This document shows, in pieces, positions 56,968 through 64,000 of a stretch of DNA of 64,000 nt (its first letter is position 1; each line of letters opens with the position of its first letter). The stretch is taken from the NCBI GenBank assembly GCA_020621865.1, contig JAHRYW010000007.1, positions 62,001 through 126,000 on the forward strand, written 5' to 3'. This DNA comes from Betaproteobacteria bacterium (GTDB lineage Bacteria > Pseudomonadota > Gammaproteobacteria > Burkholderiales > Rhodocyclaceae). The translations under genes and the position numbers were made by a program. Below the pieces are notes generated by a model, which was not told the DNA's origin, did not search any database, and saw nothing but the letters and a program-made list of their open reading frames with translations.

Positions 56968-58152
56968 ATGAACGTCATCAAACTGACCGACCTCGACGTA
57001 TCCGGCAAGCGCGTTTTCATCCGCGCCGACTTGAACGTGCCGCAGGACGAAGCCGGCAACATCACCGAGGACACCCGCATCCGCGCCTCGCTGGCCTCGA
57101 TCAAGTACTGCCTTGAAAAGGGCGCGGCGGTGATGGTCACCTCCCACCTCGGCCGCCCGACCGAAGGCGAATGCACCCCCGACGACTCGCTGATGCCGGT
57201 CGCCGTGCGCCTCGGCCAGTTGCTGCAAAAGCCGGTCCGCTTGATCACTGACTGGGTCGACGGCGGTTTCGAGGTCAAGCCGGGCGAAGTCGTGCTGCTC
57301 GAAAACTGCCGCTGCAACAAGGGCGAGAAGAAGAACAACGAAGAACTGGCCCAGAAAATGGCCAAGCTGTGCGACGTCTACGTCAATGACGCCTTCGGCA
57401 CCGCCCACCGCGCCGAAGCGACCACCCACGGCATCGCCAAGTACGCCCCGGTGGCCTGCGCCGGCATCCTGATGGGCGCCGAAATCGACGCACTGGGCAA
57501 GGCCCTGCACAACCCGAAGCGCCCGCTGGTCGCCATCGTCGGCGGCTCCAAGGTATCGTCCAAGCTGACCATCCTCAAGTCGCTGGCCGACAAGGTCGAC
57601 CAGCTGATCGTCGGCGGCGGCATCGCCAACACCTTCCTGCTCGCCGACGGCAAGCGCATCGGCCAGTCACTGGCCGAGCCTGACCTGGTCAAGGAAGCCC
57701 ACGCCATCATGGACATCATGAAGCAGCGCGGCGCCGAAGTGCCGCTGCCGACCGACGTCGTCGTCGCCGACGAAGTCTCGGCCCTGGCCCGCGCCAACAA
57801 GATTCCGGTCGAGGACGTGCACGCCAACGACCGCATCCTCGACGTCGGCCCGAAGACCGCCGCCAAGCTGGCCGAGATCATCGCCAACGCCGGCACCATC
57901 GTCTGGAACGGCCCGGTCGGCGTCTTCGAACTGCCGCAGTTCGCCGGCGGCACCAAGATGCTGTCCTCGGCCATCGCCCACTCCGAGGCCTTCTCGATCG
58001 CCGGTGGCGGTGACACGCTGGCCGCCATCGCCAAGTTCCACATCCACGACGACGTCGGCTACATCTCGACCGGCGGCGGCGCCTTCCTGGAATTCCTCGA
58101 AGGCAAGACCCTGCCGGCCATCGCCGTGCTCGAAGAGCGCGCCGCCACGTAA
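56968..58152 (+). CDS. pgk: Phosphoglycerate kinase
   Basis: Pgk transfers phosphate from 1,3-bisphosphoglycerate to ADP. The 394 residues begin [31 protein letters not shown], the hinge and [20 protein letters not shown] are conserved, and the ATP loop GGGDTLAAI is present. TTTGGAGAAGACA precedes the ATG, 20 bp after epd. Confidence 0.97.
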   Translation: MNVIKLTDLDVSGKRVFIRADLNVPQDEAGNITEDTRIRASLASIKYCLEKGAAVMVTSHLGRPTEGECTPDDSLMPVAVRLGQLLQKPVRLITDWVDGGFEVKPGEVVLLENCRCNKGEKKNNEELAQKMAKLCDVYVNDAFGTAHRAEATTHGIAKYAPVACAGILMGAEIDALGKALHNPKRPLVAIVGGSKVSSKLTILKSLADKVDQLIVGGGIANTFLLADGKRIGQSLAEPDLVKEAHAIMDIMKQRGAEVPLPTDVVVADEVSALARANKIPVEDVHANDRILDVGPKTAAKLAEIIANAGTIVWNGPVGVFELPQFAGGTKMLSSAIAHSEAFSIAGGGDTLAAIAKFHIHDDVGYISTGGGAFLEFLEGKTLPAIAVLEERAAT

Positions 58153-58175
58153 GCCAGACCGCCGCCGGCCGTGGC

Positions 58176-58215
58176 AATGCTACGGTCGGCGGCAAAAAAG
58201 CCCAAAAACGAAAAA
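58176..58215 (+). repeat. Dispersed motif, copy between pgk and pyk
   Basis: AATGCTACGGTCGGCGGCAA is followed by AAAAGCCCAAAAACGAAAAA. It is a consensus core with long A tracts, ending about 22 bp before the pyk start, so it forms most of the pyk leader. Confidence 0.8.
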
Positions 58216-58236
58216 AAGCCAGGGAAGAGAAGAGAC

Positions 58237-59670
58237 ATGTCACGCCACACCAAGATCGTTGCCACGCTGGGCCCCGCCTCATCCACCCCGGAAATCCTCG
58301 AACGCATGGTCCAGGCCGGCGTCGATGTCGTCCGGATGAATTTTTCGCACGGCACGGCCGACGATCACAAGGCACGCGCCGACGGCATCCGCGCTGCTGC
58401 CGCCAAATGCGGCCGGACGGTCGGCATCCTCGGCGACCTGCAGGGGCCGAAGATTCGCGTCGGCAAATTTGCCGACGGCAAGATCACGCTGGTCATCGGC
58501 GAAAGCTTCATCCTCGACGCCGGCTGCGCGCTCGGCAACCAGGAACGCGTTGGCCTCGACTACAAGGATCTGCCGAAGGATGTCGTCAATGGCGACATCC
58601 TGCTGCTCGACGACGGTCGCCTGAAGCTGGAAGTCATCGGCGTGCGCGGCCAGGAAATCCACACCCGCGTCATCGTCGGCGGCGAGCTGTCCAACAACAA
58701 GGGCATCAACCGCCAGGGCGGCGGCCTGACCGCGCCAGCGCTGACCGCCAAGGACATGGACGACATCAAGACGGCGGCGCAGATCGGCGTCGATTTTGTC
58801 GCCGTCTCCTTCCCGAAGAGCGCCGCCGACATGTACATGGCCCGCCAGCTGCTGCGCGCCGCCGGCAGTTCCGCCGTGCTGATCGCCAAGATCGAGCGCG
58901 TCGAGGCGGTGACCAATCTGGAAGAAATCCTCGACGCCTCCGACGGCGTCATGGTCGCCCGCGGCGACCTCGCCGTCGAAGTCGGCGACGCCACGGTGCC
59001 GGCCCTGCAGAAAAAAATGATCCGCCTGGCCCGCGACAAGAACAAGCTGGCCATCACCGCGACGCAGATGATGGAGTCGATGATCGTCTCGCCGGTGCCG
59101 ACCCGCGCCGAAGTGTCCGACGTCGCCAACGCCGTGCTCGACGGTACCGACGCCGTGATGCTGTCGGCCGAAACCGCCGCCGGCAAATACCCGGTCGAAA
59201 CCATCGAGTCGATGGCCCGCATCTGCGTCGAAGCCGAGCGTTCGGCCGAAGTCACGCTCGACCGCGAATTCCTCGACCGGGTGTTCACCCGCATCGACCA
59301 GTCGATCGCCATGGCGGCGATCTGGACCGCGCATCACCTGAAGGTCAAGGCCATCGCCGCACTGACCCAGTCCGGCTCGACCGCGCTGTGGATGAGCCGG
59401 ATGAACTGCGGCGTGCCGATCTACGCACTGACGCCGGACGCCGTATCGGTCGGCCGCATGGTGCTCTATCGCGGCGTCACCCCCCTGGCGATGCAGCAGC
59501 AGCACACCGACCGCGACCGCCTGCTGGCCGAGGCCGAACAACTGCTGATCGACCGCGGCGTCGTTGACCGGGGCGACCTGATCGCCCTGACCATCGGCGA
59601 GCCGATCGGCACCACCGGCGGCACCAACACCCTGAAGATCGTCCGGGTCGGCGAGCACCAGCTTCCCTGA
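58237..59670 (+). CDS. pyk: Pyruvate kinase
   Basis: Pyk catalyses the last step of glycolysis. The 477 residues begin MSRHTKIVATLGPASSTPE. MNFSHG, LQGPKIRVG, the active-site IAKIERVEAVTNLEEILDAS and AVMLSAETAAGKYPVE are conserved. The frame stays open upstream through the motif, but homology begins at the ATG at 58237, where AGGGAAGAGAAGAGAC lies just before. This is the end of the carbon-metabolism cluster. Confidence 0.97.
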   Translation: MSRHTKIVATLGPASSTPEILERMVQAGVDVVRMNFSHGTADDHKARADGIRAAAAKCGRTVGILGDLQGPKIRVGKFADGKITLVIGESFILDAGCALGNQERVGLDYKDLPKDVVNGDILLLDDGRLKLEVIGVRGQEIHTRVIVGGELSNNKGINRQGGGLTAPALTAKDMDDIKTAAQIGVDFVAVSFPKSAADMYMARQLLRAAGSSAVLIAKIERVEAVTNLEEILDASDGVMVARGDLAVEVGDATVPALQKKMIRLARDKNKLAITATQMMESMIVSPVPTRAEVSDVANAVLDGTDAVMLSAETAAGKYPVETIESMARICVEAERSAEVTLDREFLDRVFTRIDQSIAMAAIWTAHHLKVKAIAALTQSGSTALWMSRMNCGVPIYALTPDAVSVGRMVLYRGVTPLAMQQQHTDRDRLLAEAEQLLIDRGVVDRGDLIALTIGEPIGTTGGTNTLKIVRVGEHQLP

Positions 59671-59858
59671 CTCCCCCTCCGCCCAGCGAACCGGCCGACC
59701 GGCAGCCGGGCGGGGGCCAATGGAACTTCGATCGCCGGGTGGCCGCCGCTGCCCCCGGCCGTACAACACCTCCCGCCGCAACCCGGCACGCCGGGCCAAA
59801 TGCTCGACCATGCCGGCAAAAACCGCTAAAGTCAGGCATCTGCTCAAGAGTACACCGT

Positions 59859-61166
59859 ATGAGCGACACCCCTACCCTGCTCTTCGTCGATGACGAACCG
59901 AGCATCCTGGCTGCCCTGCGTCGGGTGTTACGACCGTACGGCTACCGCATCCTGCTGGCCGAGGGGGGCGCCGCCGGTCTGGACATCCTCGAGCGGGAAG
60001 CCGTCGATCTCATCGTTTCCGACATGCGCATGCCGCACATGGATGGCGTCGCCTTTCTCAAGGCCGCCCGCCTCCGCTGGCCAAATACCGCGCGCATTCT
60101 GCTCACCGGCTATGCCGACATGACCTCGACGGTCGCCGCCATCAACGAGGGAGCGATCCAGCGCTACATCGCCAAGCCCTGGGAGGATGACGAGCTGATC
60201 AACGCCATCCAGGAGGCGCTGGCCCGCCAGCAGCTGGAACGCGCCAACCACCAGCTGTCCGAGCTGACCCAGCGGCAGAACGAAGAACTGCGGGAACTCA
60301 ATGCCAGCCTCGAACAGCAGGTTGCCGAGCGCACCAGCGAACTGCGCGCGACCCTGGCCAGCGTCGAGCAGGCGCACGGTGAATTGAAGAATTCATTCCT
60401 GACCAGCGTCCAGGTCTTCGCCAACCTGATCGAAACGCGCCACCTGCCGGTCGGCAGCCTGCTGGCCGGGCACTCCCGGCGCGTCGCCGAACTGGCGCGC
60501 TCGCTGGCGCTGCGCCTGGCACTGCCCGACGAGACGGTGCAGACGATCATGCTGGCCGGTCTGCTTCACGACATCGGCAAATTCAACCTGCCCGACGAGG
60601 TGCTCAACCAGCCCTTCAGCACCCTGCCCCCCGAACAGCAAGCGCAGGTCATGAAACATCCGACCATCGGCCAGAACATCCTGCTCGGCATCGCGCAGTT
60701 CCGCGATCTCGCCCCCCTGGTCCGCCACCACCACGAATGCTTCGACGGCAACGGCTTCCCGGATCGCCTGGCGGGCAACGCAATCCCGCTGGGCAGCCGG
60801 ATTCTGGCCGTCGCCAACGACTATGATGCCCTGCAGATCGGCACCCTGCTCTCTCCCCCACGCACGGGCGATGCCGCGCTCGACTATCTGACCGAACATC
60901 GCGGCCGGCGCTACGATCCGGTCGTGGTCGACACCCTCGCCCGGCTGCTGGCCGACAAGCGCAACGAGTCCAGCGACGAATGCGCGCTGGGCTGTGCGCA
61001 ACTCGAACCGGGCATGCACCTGAGCCGCGACCTGATCCACCCCGACGGCTACCTGTTACTTGTCCATGGCAACCAGCTCTCCGCCGAGATCATCGCGCAG
61101 CTGCGCCAGATCGACAGCCAGGCGCCGTCCCCACTGACTCTCCATGTCCGCCGGGAGGCGTCATGA
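59859..61166 (+). CDS. Response regulator with HD-type phosphodiesterase domain
   Basis: The 435 residues contain a receiver domain (LLFVDDEPSILAALRRVL; Asp in LIVSDMRMPHMDG; IAKPWEDDE), a long coiled coil (about 125-180), and an HD domain with LLHDIGKFNLPDE and HHHECFDGNGFPDRL. The GYP element of HD-GYP enzymes is GFP here; the metal ligands are kept, so c-di-GMP hydrolysis is possible. The ATG at 59859 is preferred. It starts a tightly coupled cluster that runs to the window end. Confidence 0.88.
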   Translation: MSDTPTLLFVDDEPSILAALRRVLRPYGYRILLAEGGAAGLDILEREAVDLIVSDMRMPHMDGVAFLKAARLRWPNTARILLTGYADMTSTVAAINEGAIQRYIAKPWEDDELINAIQEALARQQLERANHQLSELTQRQNEELRELNASLEQQVAERTSELRATLASVEQAHGELKNSFLTSVQVFANLIETRHLPVGSLLAGHSRRVAELARSLALRLALPDETVQTIMLAGLLHDIGKFNLPDEVLNQPFSTLPPEQQAQVMKHPTIGQNILLGIAQFRDLAPLVRHHHECFDGNGFPDRLAGNAIPLGSRILAVANDYDALQIGTLLSPPRTGDAALDYLTEHRGRRYDPVVVDTLARLLADKRNESSDECALGCAQLEPGMHLSRDLIHPDGYLLLVHGNQLSAEIIAQLRQIDSQAPSPLTLHVRREAS

Positions 61167-61324
61167 GCCGAGCCATGCTGGTCGACGACGAAGAGTCGAT
61201 CCTCAAGACCCTATTTCGCGTGCCGCGCGCCCGCCTGGAGCAGCTTGAACCGGGTATTACAGAGGTACGCTGGGGAGCGGACGTCTCGGTGATTGTCGCC
61301 CCGGAATTTCAGGCCGGAGAATGA
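61163..61324 (+). pseudogene. Truncated response-regulator remnant (53 residues)
   Basis: The product starts MSRAMLVDDEESILKTLFRV, the first strand and helix of a receiver domain with its acidic pair. After residue 20 it continues with PRARLEQLEPGITEVRWGAD and VSVIVAPEFQAGE, which do not fit a receiver. It has no phospho-acceptor Asp. A strong ribosome site (GGGAGGCGTC) and overlap with the previous stop (ATGA) show it is still in the translated chain. An internal deletion of a once complete regulator is the likely origin. Confidence 0.6.
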
Positions 61325-61327
61325 GCC

Positions 61328-61972
61328 ATGGCCGAACTGGAAAATAACCGCCTCAGTTTCAAGCTGGTCTATTACGGTCCGGCACAGAGCGGCAAGACGA
61401 CCAACCTGCTGCGCCTGCACGATCTGCTCTCGCCCGAACTGAAGGGCGAGATGATGAGCATGGAGACCCAGAACGACCGCACCCTGTTCTTCGACCTGCT
61501 GCCCCTCGGTTTCCGCGCTTCCTCTGGCCTGTTGATCAAGTTTCGCCTGTTCACCGTGCCCGGCCAGGTGGCCCACGACGGCACTCGCAAGGCCGTGCTG
61601 TCGCGTGCCGACGGGGTGGTTTTCGTCGCCGATTCAGACCGTTCGCAGGAAACCAACAACGGCGAAGCCTTCCAGAGCCTGGCCGAGAATTGCAGCCGGG
61701 TCGGCCTCGATTTTGAACGCCTGCCGCTGGTCGTCCAGTTCAACAAGCGCGATCTGCCCGGCGCCGTCCCCGAAGCCGAACTGCGCGAGCGCTGGGCGGC
61801 AGCACCATGGCCGCTGCTGTTCGCCACGGCGCTGATCGGCGAAGGCGTCGAGGCGACTTTCGAGGCGCTGCTGCGCAGCCTCTACCGGCGCCATGACGAG
61901 GCCTTCCAACTGGCTGCGGTACACGGCCTGAGCGAGGCTGCCTTCATCGCCGGCGCCAAGGGGGAAGCATGA
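61328..61972 (+). CDS. MglA-like small GTPase
   Basis: The 214-residue Ras-like protein of the MglA group has P-loop GPAQSGKTTNLLRL, switch region TVPGQVAHDGTRKAVLSRAD and NKRD for guanine specificity. In Myxococcus and Pseudomonas MglA sets cell polarity and controls type IV pili. No MglB (roadblock) gene is adjacent. It overlaps the next gene (ATGA), a histidine kinase, so the two are co-translated. Confidence 0.9.
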   Translation: MAELENNRLSFKLVYYGPAQSGKTTNLLRLHDLLSPELKGEMMSMETQNDRTLFFDLLPLGFRASSGLLIKFRLFTVPGQVAHDGTRKAVLSRADGVVFVADSDRSQETNNGEAFQSLAENCSRVGLDFERLPLVVQFNKRDLPGAVPEAELRERWAAAPWPLLFATALIGEGVEATFEALLRSLYRRHDEAFQLAAVHGLSEAAFIAGAKGEA

Positions 61973-63174
61973 GCGACCAGTCCTTCGATCGCGAATGGTC
62001 GCTGGTCGAGCTGCTCGACGAGGCGGCGCTCGAACGCCTCGGCCCCGGCCTCGCCCAAGTGCTCGGCGGCGACGTCGCCATCCTTGATGCCGCTGGCCAT
62101 ACGCTGTGGGGTCTGCTCAGCCCCGATGCCCGCCAGGAAGCCCTCATCGTCGAGCTCGAACCGATCGGCTTTCTGGCCAGCCGCACGGCCAGCCCGAGTA
62201 CGCTGCGTGGCAGCTGCAGCCTGCTGCTCGCCGTACTGCGCGCCCAGATCCGCTTCCGGATGGCGTCCAGCCTGCACCTCGAGGCAGTAGCCGCCGACTA
62301 TGAAACCCTCAAGCGCCAGCATGCACGGCTGATCGAATCCGAAGCTCGCTACAAGAACCTGTCGGAAATGCTCGACGCCCGCGTCAAGGCGCAGATCGCT
62401 CAGCTCGAAGAGCGCCAGCAAATGCTCTACCAGGCCGAGAAACTGGCCTCGATCGGCCAACTGGCCGCCGGCATGGCGCACGAGATCAACAACCCACTCA
62501 GCTTCGTGCGCAGCAACCTGTCCTCCTTCCGAAGCTATCTGGAGAGCTTCGGCCAGTTGAAGCAGCGCCTGGCCGAAGCACCCGCAGCCTGGAAGGCGCT
62601 GGACCTCGACTTCATCCTCGAAGACGGCGCCGACCTGCTTGCCGATAGCGCCCAAGGGCTGGAGCGCATTGCCCGGATCGTCGCCGACTTGAAAAGCTTT
62701 TCCAATGTCGACCGCGCCACCGAGGAATTCGCCGACCTCAACAACTGCCTGCGCCAGGCCACCAGCGTGGTCGAAGGAATGCTGCCGGGCGGCATCACGC
62801 TCAAGCTCGATCTGCTGCCACTGCCCCTCCTGGTCTGCCTGCCCGGCCACCTGAACCAGCTCTTCTTCAACCTCATCAACAACGCCGTGCAGGCCATCCG
62901 GGATGCCGGGCGACCGGGCGAAATTCGCCTCACCAGTGCAGCCGACGAGGCGGGCATCACCATCACGATCCACGACAATGGCATCGGCATGGGCAACGAG
63001 CAACTGAAGCGCGCCTTCGAGCCTTTCTACACCACCCGCCCGGTCGGCAGCGGCACCGGGCTGGGCCTGTCCACCGCCCGCAACATCGTGCTCGCCCACA
63101 GCGGCCGGATCGATCTGGCCAGCCAGCCGGACGCCGGCACCACCGTCACCGTTTTCTTCCCAGTTCCCGCATGA
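61969..63174 (+). CDS. Histidine kinase, soluble, with unknown N-terminal sensor region
   Basis: In this 401-residue protein without membrane helices, residues 1-100 form a small domain (LGGDVAILDAAGHTLWGLLS) of unknown type. A coiled coil follows, then HisKA (IGQLAAGMAHEINNPLSFVR) and HATPase (HDNGIGMGNEQL; GSGTGLGLSTARNIV). It is translationally coupled to the GTPase before it and to the REC-MshEN protein after it (ATGA both sides), which makes these three a probable pathway. Confidence 0.92.
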   Translation: MSDQSFDREWSLVELLDEAALERLGPGLAQVLGGDVAILDAAGHTLWGLLSPDARQEALIVELEPIGFLASRTASPSTLRGSCSLLLAVLRAQIRFRMASSLHLEAVAADYETLKRQHARLIESEARYKNLSEMLDARVKAQIAQLEERQQMLYQAEKLASIGQLAAGMAHEINNPLSFVRSNLSSFRSYLESFGQLKQRLAEAPAAWKALDLDFILEDGADLLADSAQGLERIARIVADLKSFSNVDRATEEFADLNNCLRQATSVVEGMLPGGITLKLDLLPLPLLVCLPGHLNQLFFNLINNAVQAIRDAGRPGEIRLTSAADEAGITITIHDNGIGMGNEQLKRAFEPFYTTRPVGSGTGLGLSTARNIVLAHSGRIDLASQPDAGTTVTVFFPVPA

Positions 63175-64000
63175 CCGACTACGCCGCCCTGTTCACCGGC
63201 AAGACGTCAGCGCCCCAGGCGCCGGCCAGCCACCTGACGCCACCGAGATACCGCCTGCTCTTCGTCGACGACGAACCGGGCATCGTCAAGGCGCTGAGCC
63301 GGGTTTTCCGCCAGGAAAACTATGAGGTGCTGACCGCCGGCAGCGGCCAGGAAGGCCTGGACAGGCTGGCCGAGGGCCCTGTGCACCTGGTGATCAGCGA
63401 TTTCATGATGCCGGGCATGACCGGCGCGCAGTTCCTGCGCGAGGTGAAGCAGCGCTCGCCGGATACCATCCGCATCATGCTGACCGGCCAAGCCAACACC
63501 GATGCGGTGATGGGGGCGATCAACGATGGCGCCGTCTACAAATTCATCCTCAAGCCGTGGAACGACGACGACCTGCGCGTCACCGTCGCGCTGGCCCTCG
63601 AGCAGTTCGACCTGATCATCCGCAACCGCCAGCTGAAGACGGAGAACGAGAAGAAATCAAAGGAAATTTCGGCCCTCTCCAAGCTGGCCGCCACCCACCG
63701 CAGCCGCCTGGGCATCATGCTGCACAAGAAGAACCTGCTCTCCGCCGCCCAGCTGCAGGAACTGACCATGCTGCAGGAAAGGCGCAAGGAGCCGCTGGTC
63801 GCGCTGTTGCTCGAGAAAGACTGGGTGCCGGAACGCCTGATCCGCGACTTGTTGAAAAAGGACATGCTGATCGAGGAAGTGCAACTCCCCGAATTCCGCA
63901 TTGATCCGGCCATGGCCGAACTGGTTCCGCACAGCTTCTGTGTCCGCCAGCTGGTCGTGCCGCTCAAGCTGGAAGGAAAACGCCTGCTATTGGCCATGGC
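63171..64000 (+). CDS. Response regulator with C-terminal MshEN (GspE N-terminal) domain, truncated by the window end
   Basis: The visible 276 residues contain a receiver domain (LLFVDDEPGIVKALSRVFRQ; Asp in LVISDFMMPGMTG; ILKPWNDDD), a coiled linker, and from about residue 180 a T2SSE-N/MshEN-type domain (LLSAAQLQELTMLQERRKEP, then LLEKDWVPERLIRDLL, LVVPLKLEGKRLLLAM). MshEN domains of pilus and secretion ATPases bind c-di-GMP. A receiver fused to this domain without an ATPase in view suggests a phosphorylation-controlled c-di-GMP reader. The 3' end is outside the window. Confidence 0.8.
   Translation, partial: MTDYAALFTGKTSAPQAPASHLTPPRYRLLFVDDEPGIVKALSRVFRQENYEVLTAGSGQEGLDRLAEGPVHLVISDFMMPGMTGAQFLREVKQRSPDTIRIMLTGQANTDAVMGAINDGAVYKFILKPWNDDDLRVTVALALEQFDLIIRNRQLKTENEKKSKEISALSKLAATHRSRLGIMLHKKNLLSAAQLQELTMLQERRKEPLVALLLEKDWVPERLIRDLLKKDMLIEEVQLPEFRIDPAMAELVPHSFCVRQLVVPLKLEGKRLLLAM

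Noticed and set aside
59798-59818. AAATGCTCGACCATGCCGGC followed by AAAAA, possibly a decayed motif copy
   Set aside because: Only scattered matches to the core, and the second A/T tract is missing. It is too weak to count.

Overview
The window is chromosomal DNA of a high-GC Gram-negative bacterium. Gene order and protein types point to a betaproteobacterium, most likely of the Rhodocyclales (Dechloromonas/Azonexus/Accumulibacter type). Supporting signs are the miaB-phoH-ybeY-corC-lnt block, glyQ-glyS-gmhB-plsC, a complete pstSCAB-phoU-phoB-phoR operon, bacteriohemerythrin, a two-domain polyphosphate:AMP phosphotransferase, and many c-di-GMP and two-component genes. The lineage is inferred from gene content only. 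There are no rRNA genes, CRISPR arrays, prophages or insertion sequences.

Layout. 0-2.1 kb: a truncated gene, a ribbon-helix-helix protein and a SulP anion permease. 2.3-7.6 kb: tRNA-Met, then the RNA-modification and envelope block miaB-phoH-ybeY-corC-lnt. 7.7-13.5 kb (minus): a metallo-hydrolase, a lytic transglycosylase, msrA, and a TetR regulator overlapping a PEP-synthase-like (rifampicin-phosphotransferase-like) enzyme. 13.7-19.8 kb: glyQS, gmhB, plsC, a YgjP-type peptidase, gloA and an FmdE-like protein. 19.8-24.2 kb: two GT4 glycosyltransferases, dgkA, an outer-membrane protein and a PlcP/LpxH-type phosphoesterase, which together look like a phosphate-starvation lipid-remodelling module. 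24.3-26.1 kb: purT and bacteriohemerythrin. 26.2-32.9 kb (minus): the Pho operon. 33-44.8 kb: rpiA, a patatin phospholipase, an HD-GYP regulator with a PhnD-like binding protein and a hybrid kinase, an EAL-CBS-GGDEF protein, a GNAT enzyme and a chemoreceptor. 44.8-49.3 kb: yggX, argA, pap, rsmE and a thioredoxin-fold protein. 49.4-59.7 kb: a PAS-GGDEF-EAL protein, then central carbon metabolism (fbp, tkt, gap, epd, pgk, pyk). 59.9 kb to the end: a signalling cluster of REC-HD protein, REC remnant, MglA-like GTPase, histidine kinase and a REC-MshEN protein that runs off the window.

Two things stand out. First, a short motif with core ATGCTACGGTCGGC followed by phased A/T tracts recurs about 14 times, in both orientations, between genes and inside coding sequences. 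In epd it has been written into the gene without changing its length. Its build (GC core plus A/T tracts) resembles a DNA-uptake signal more than a transposable element, and I know of no description of it. Second, 11-bp-phased Pho-box-like repeats lie upstream of pstS, of the PlcP-like gene and of the dgkA/outer-membrane-protein divergent region. This links the lipid-remodelling genes at 20-24 kb to the Pho operon at 26-33 kb.
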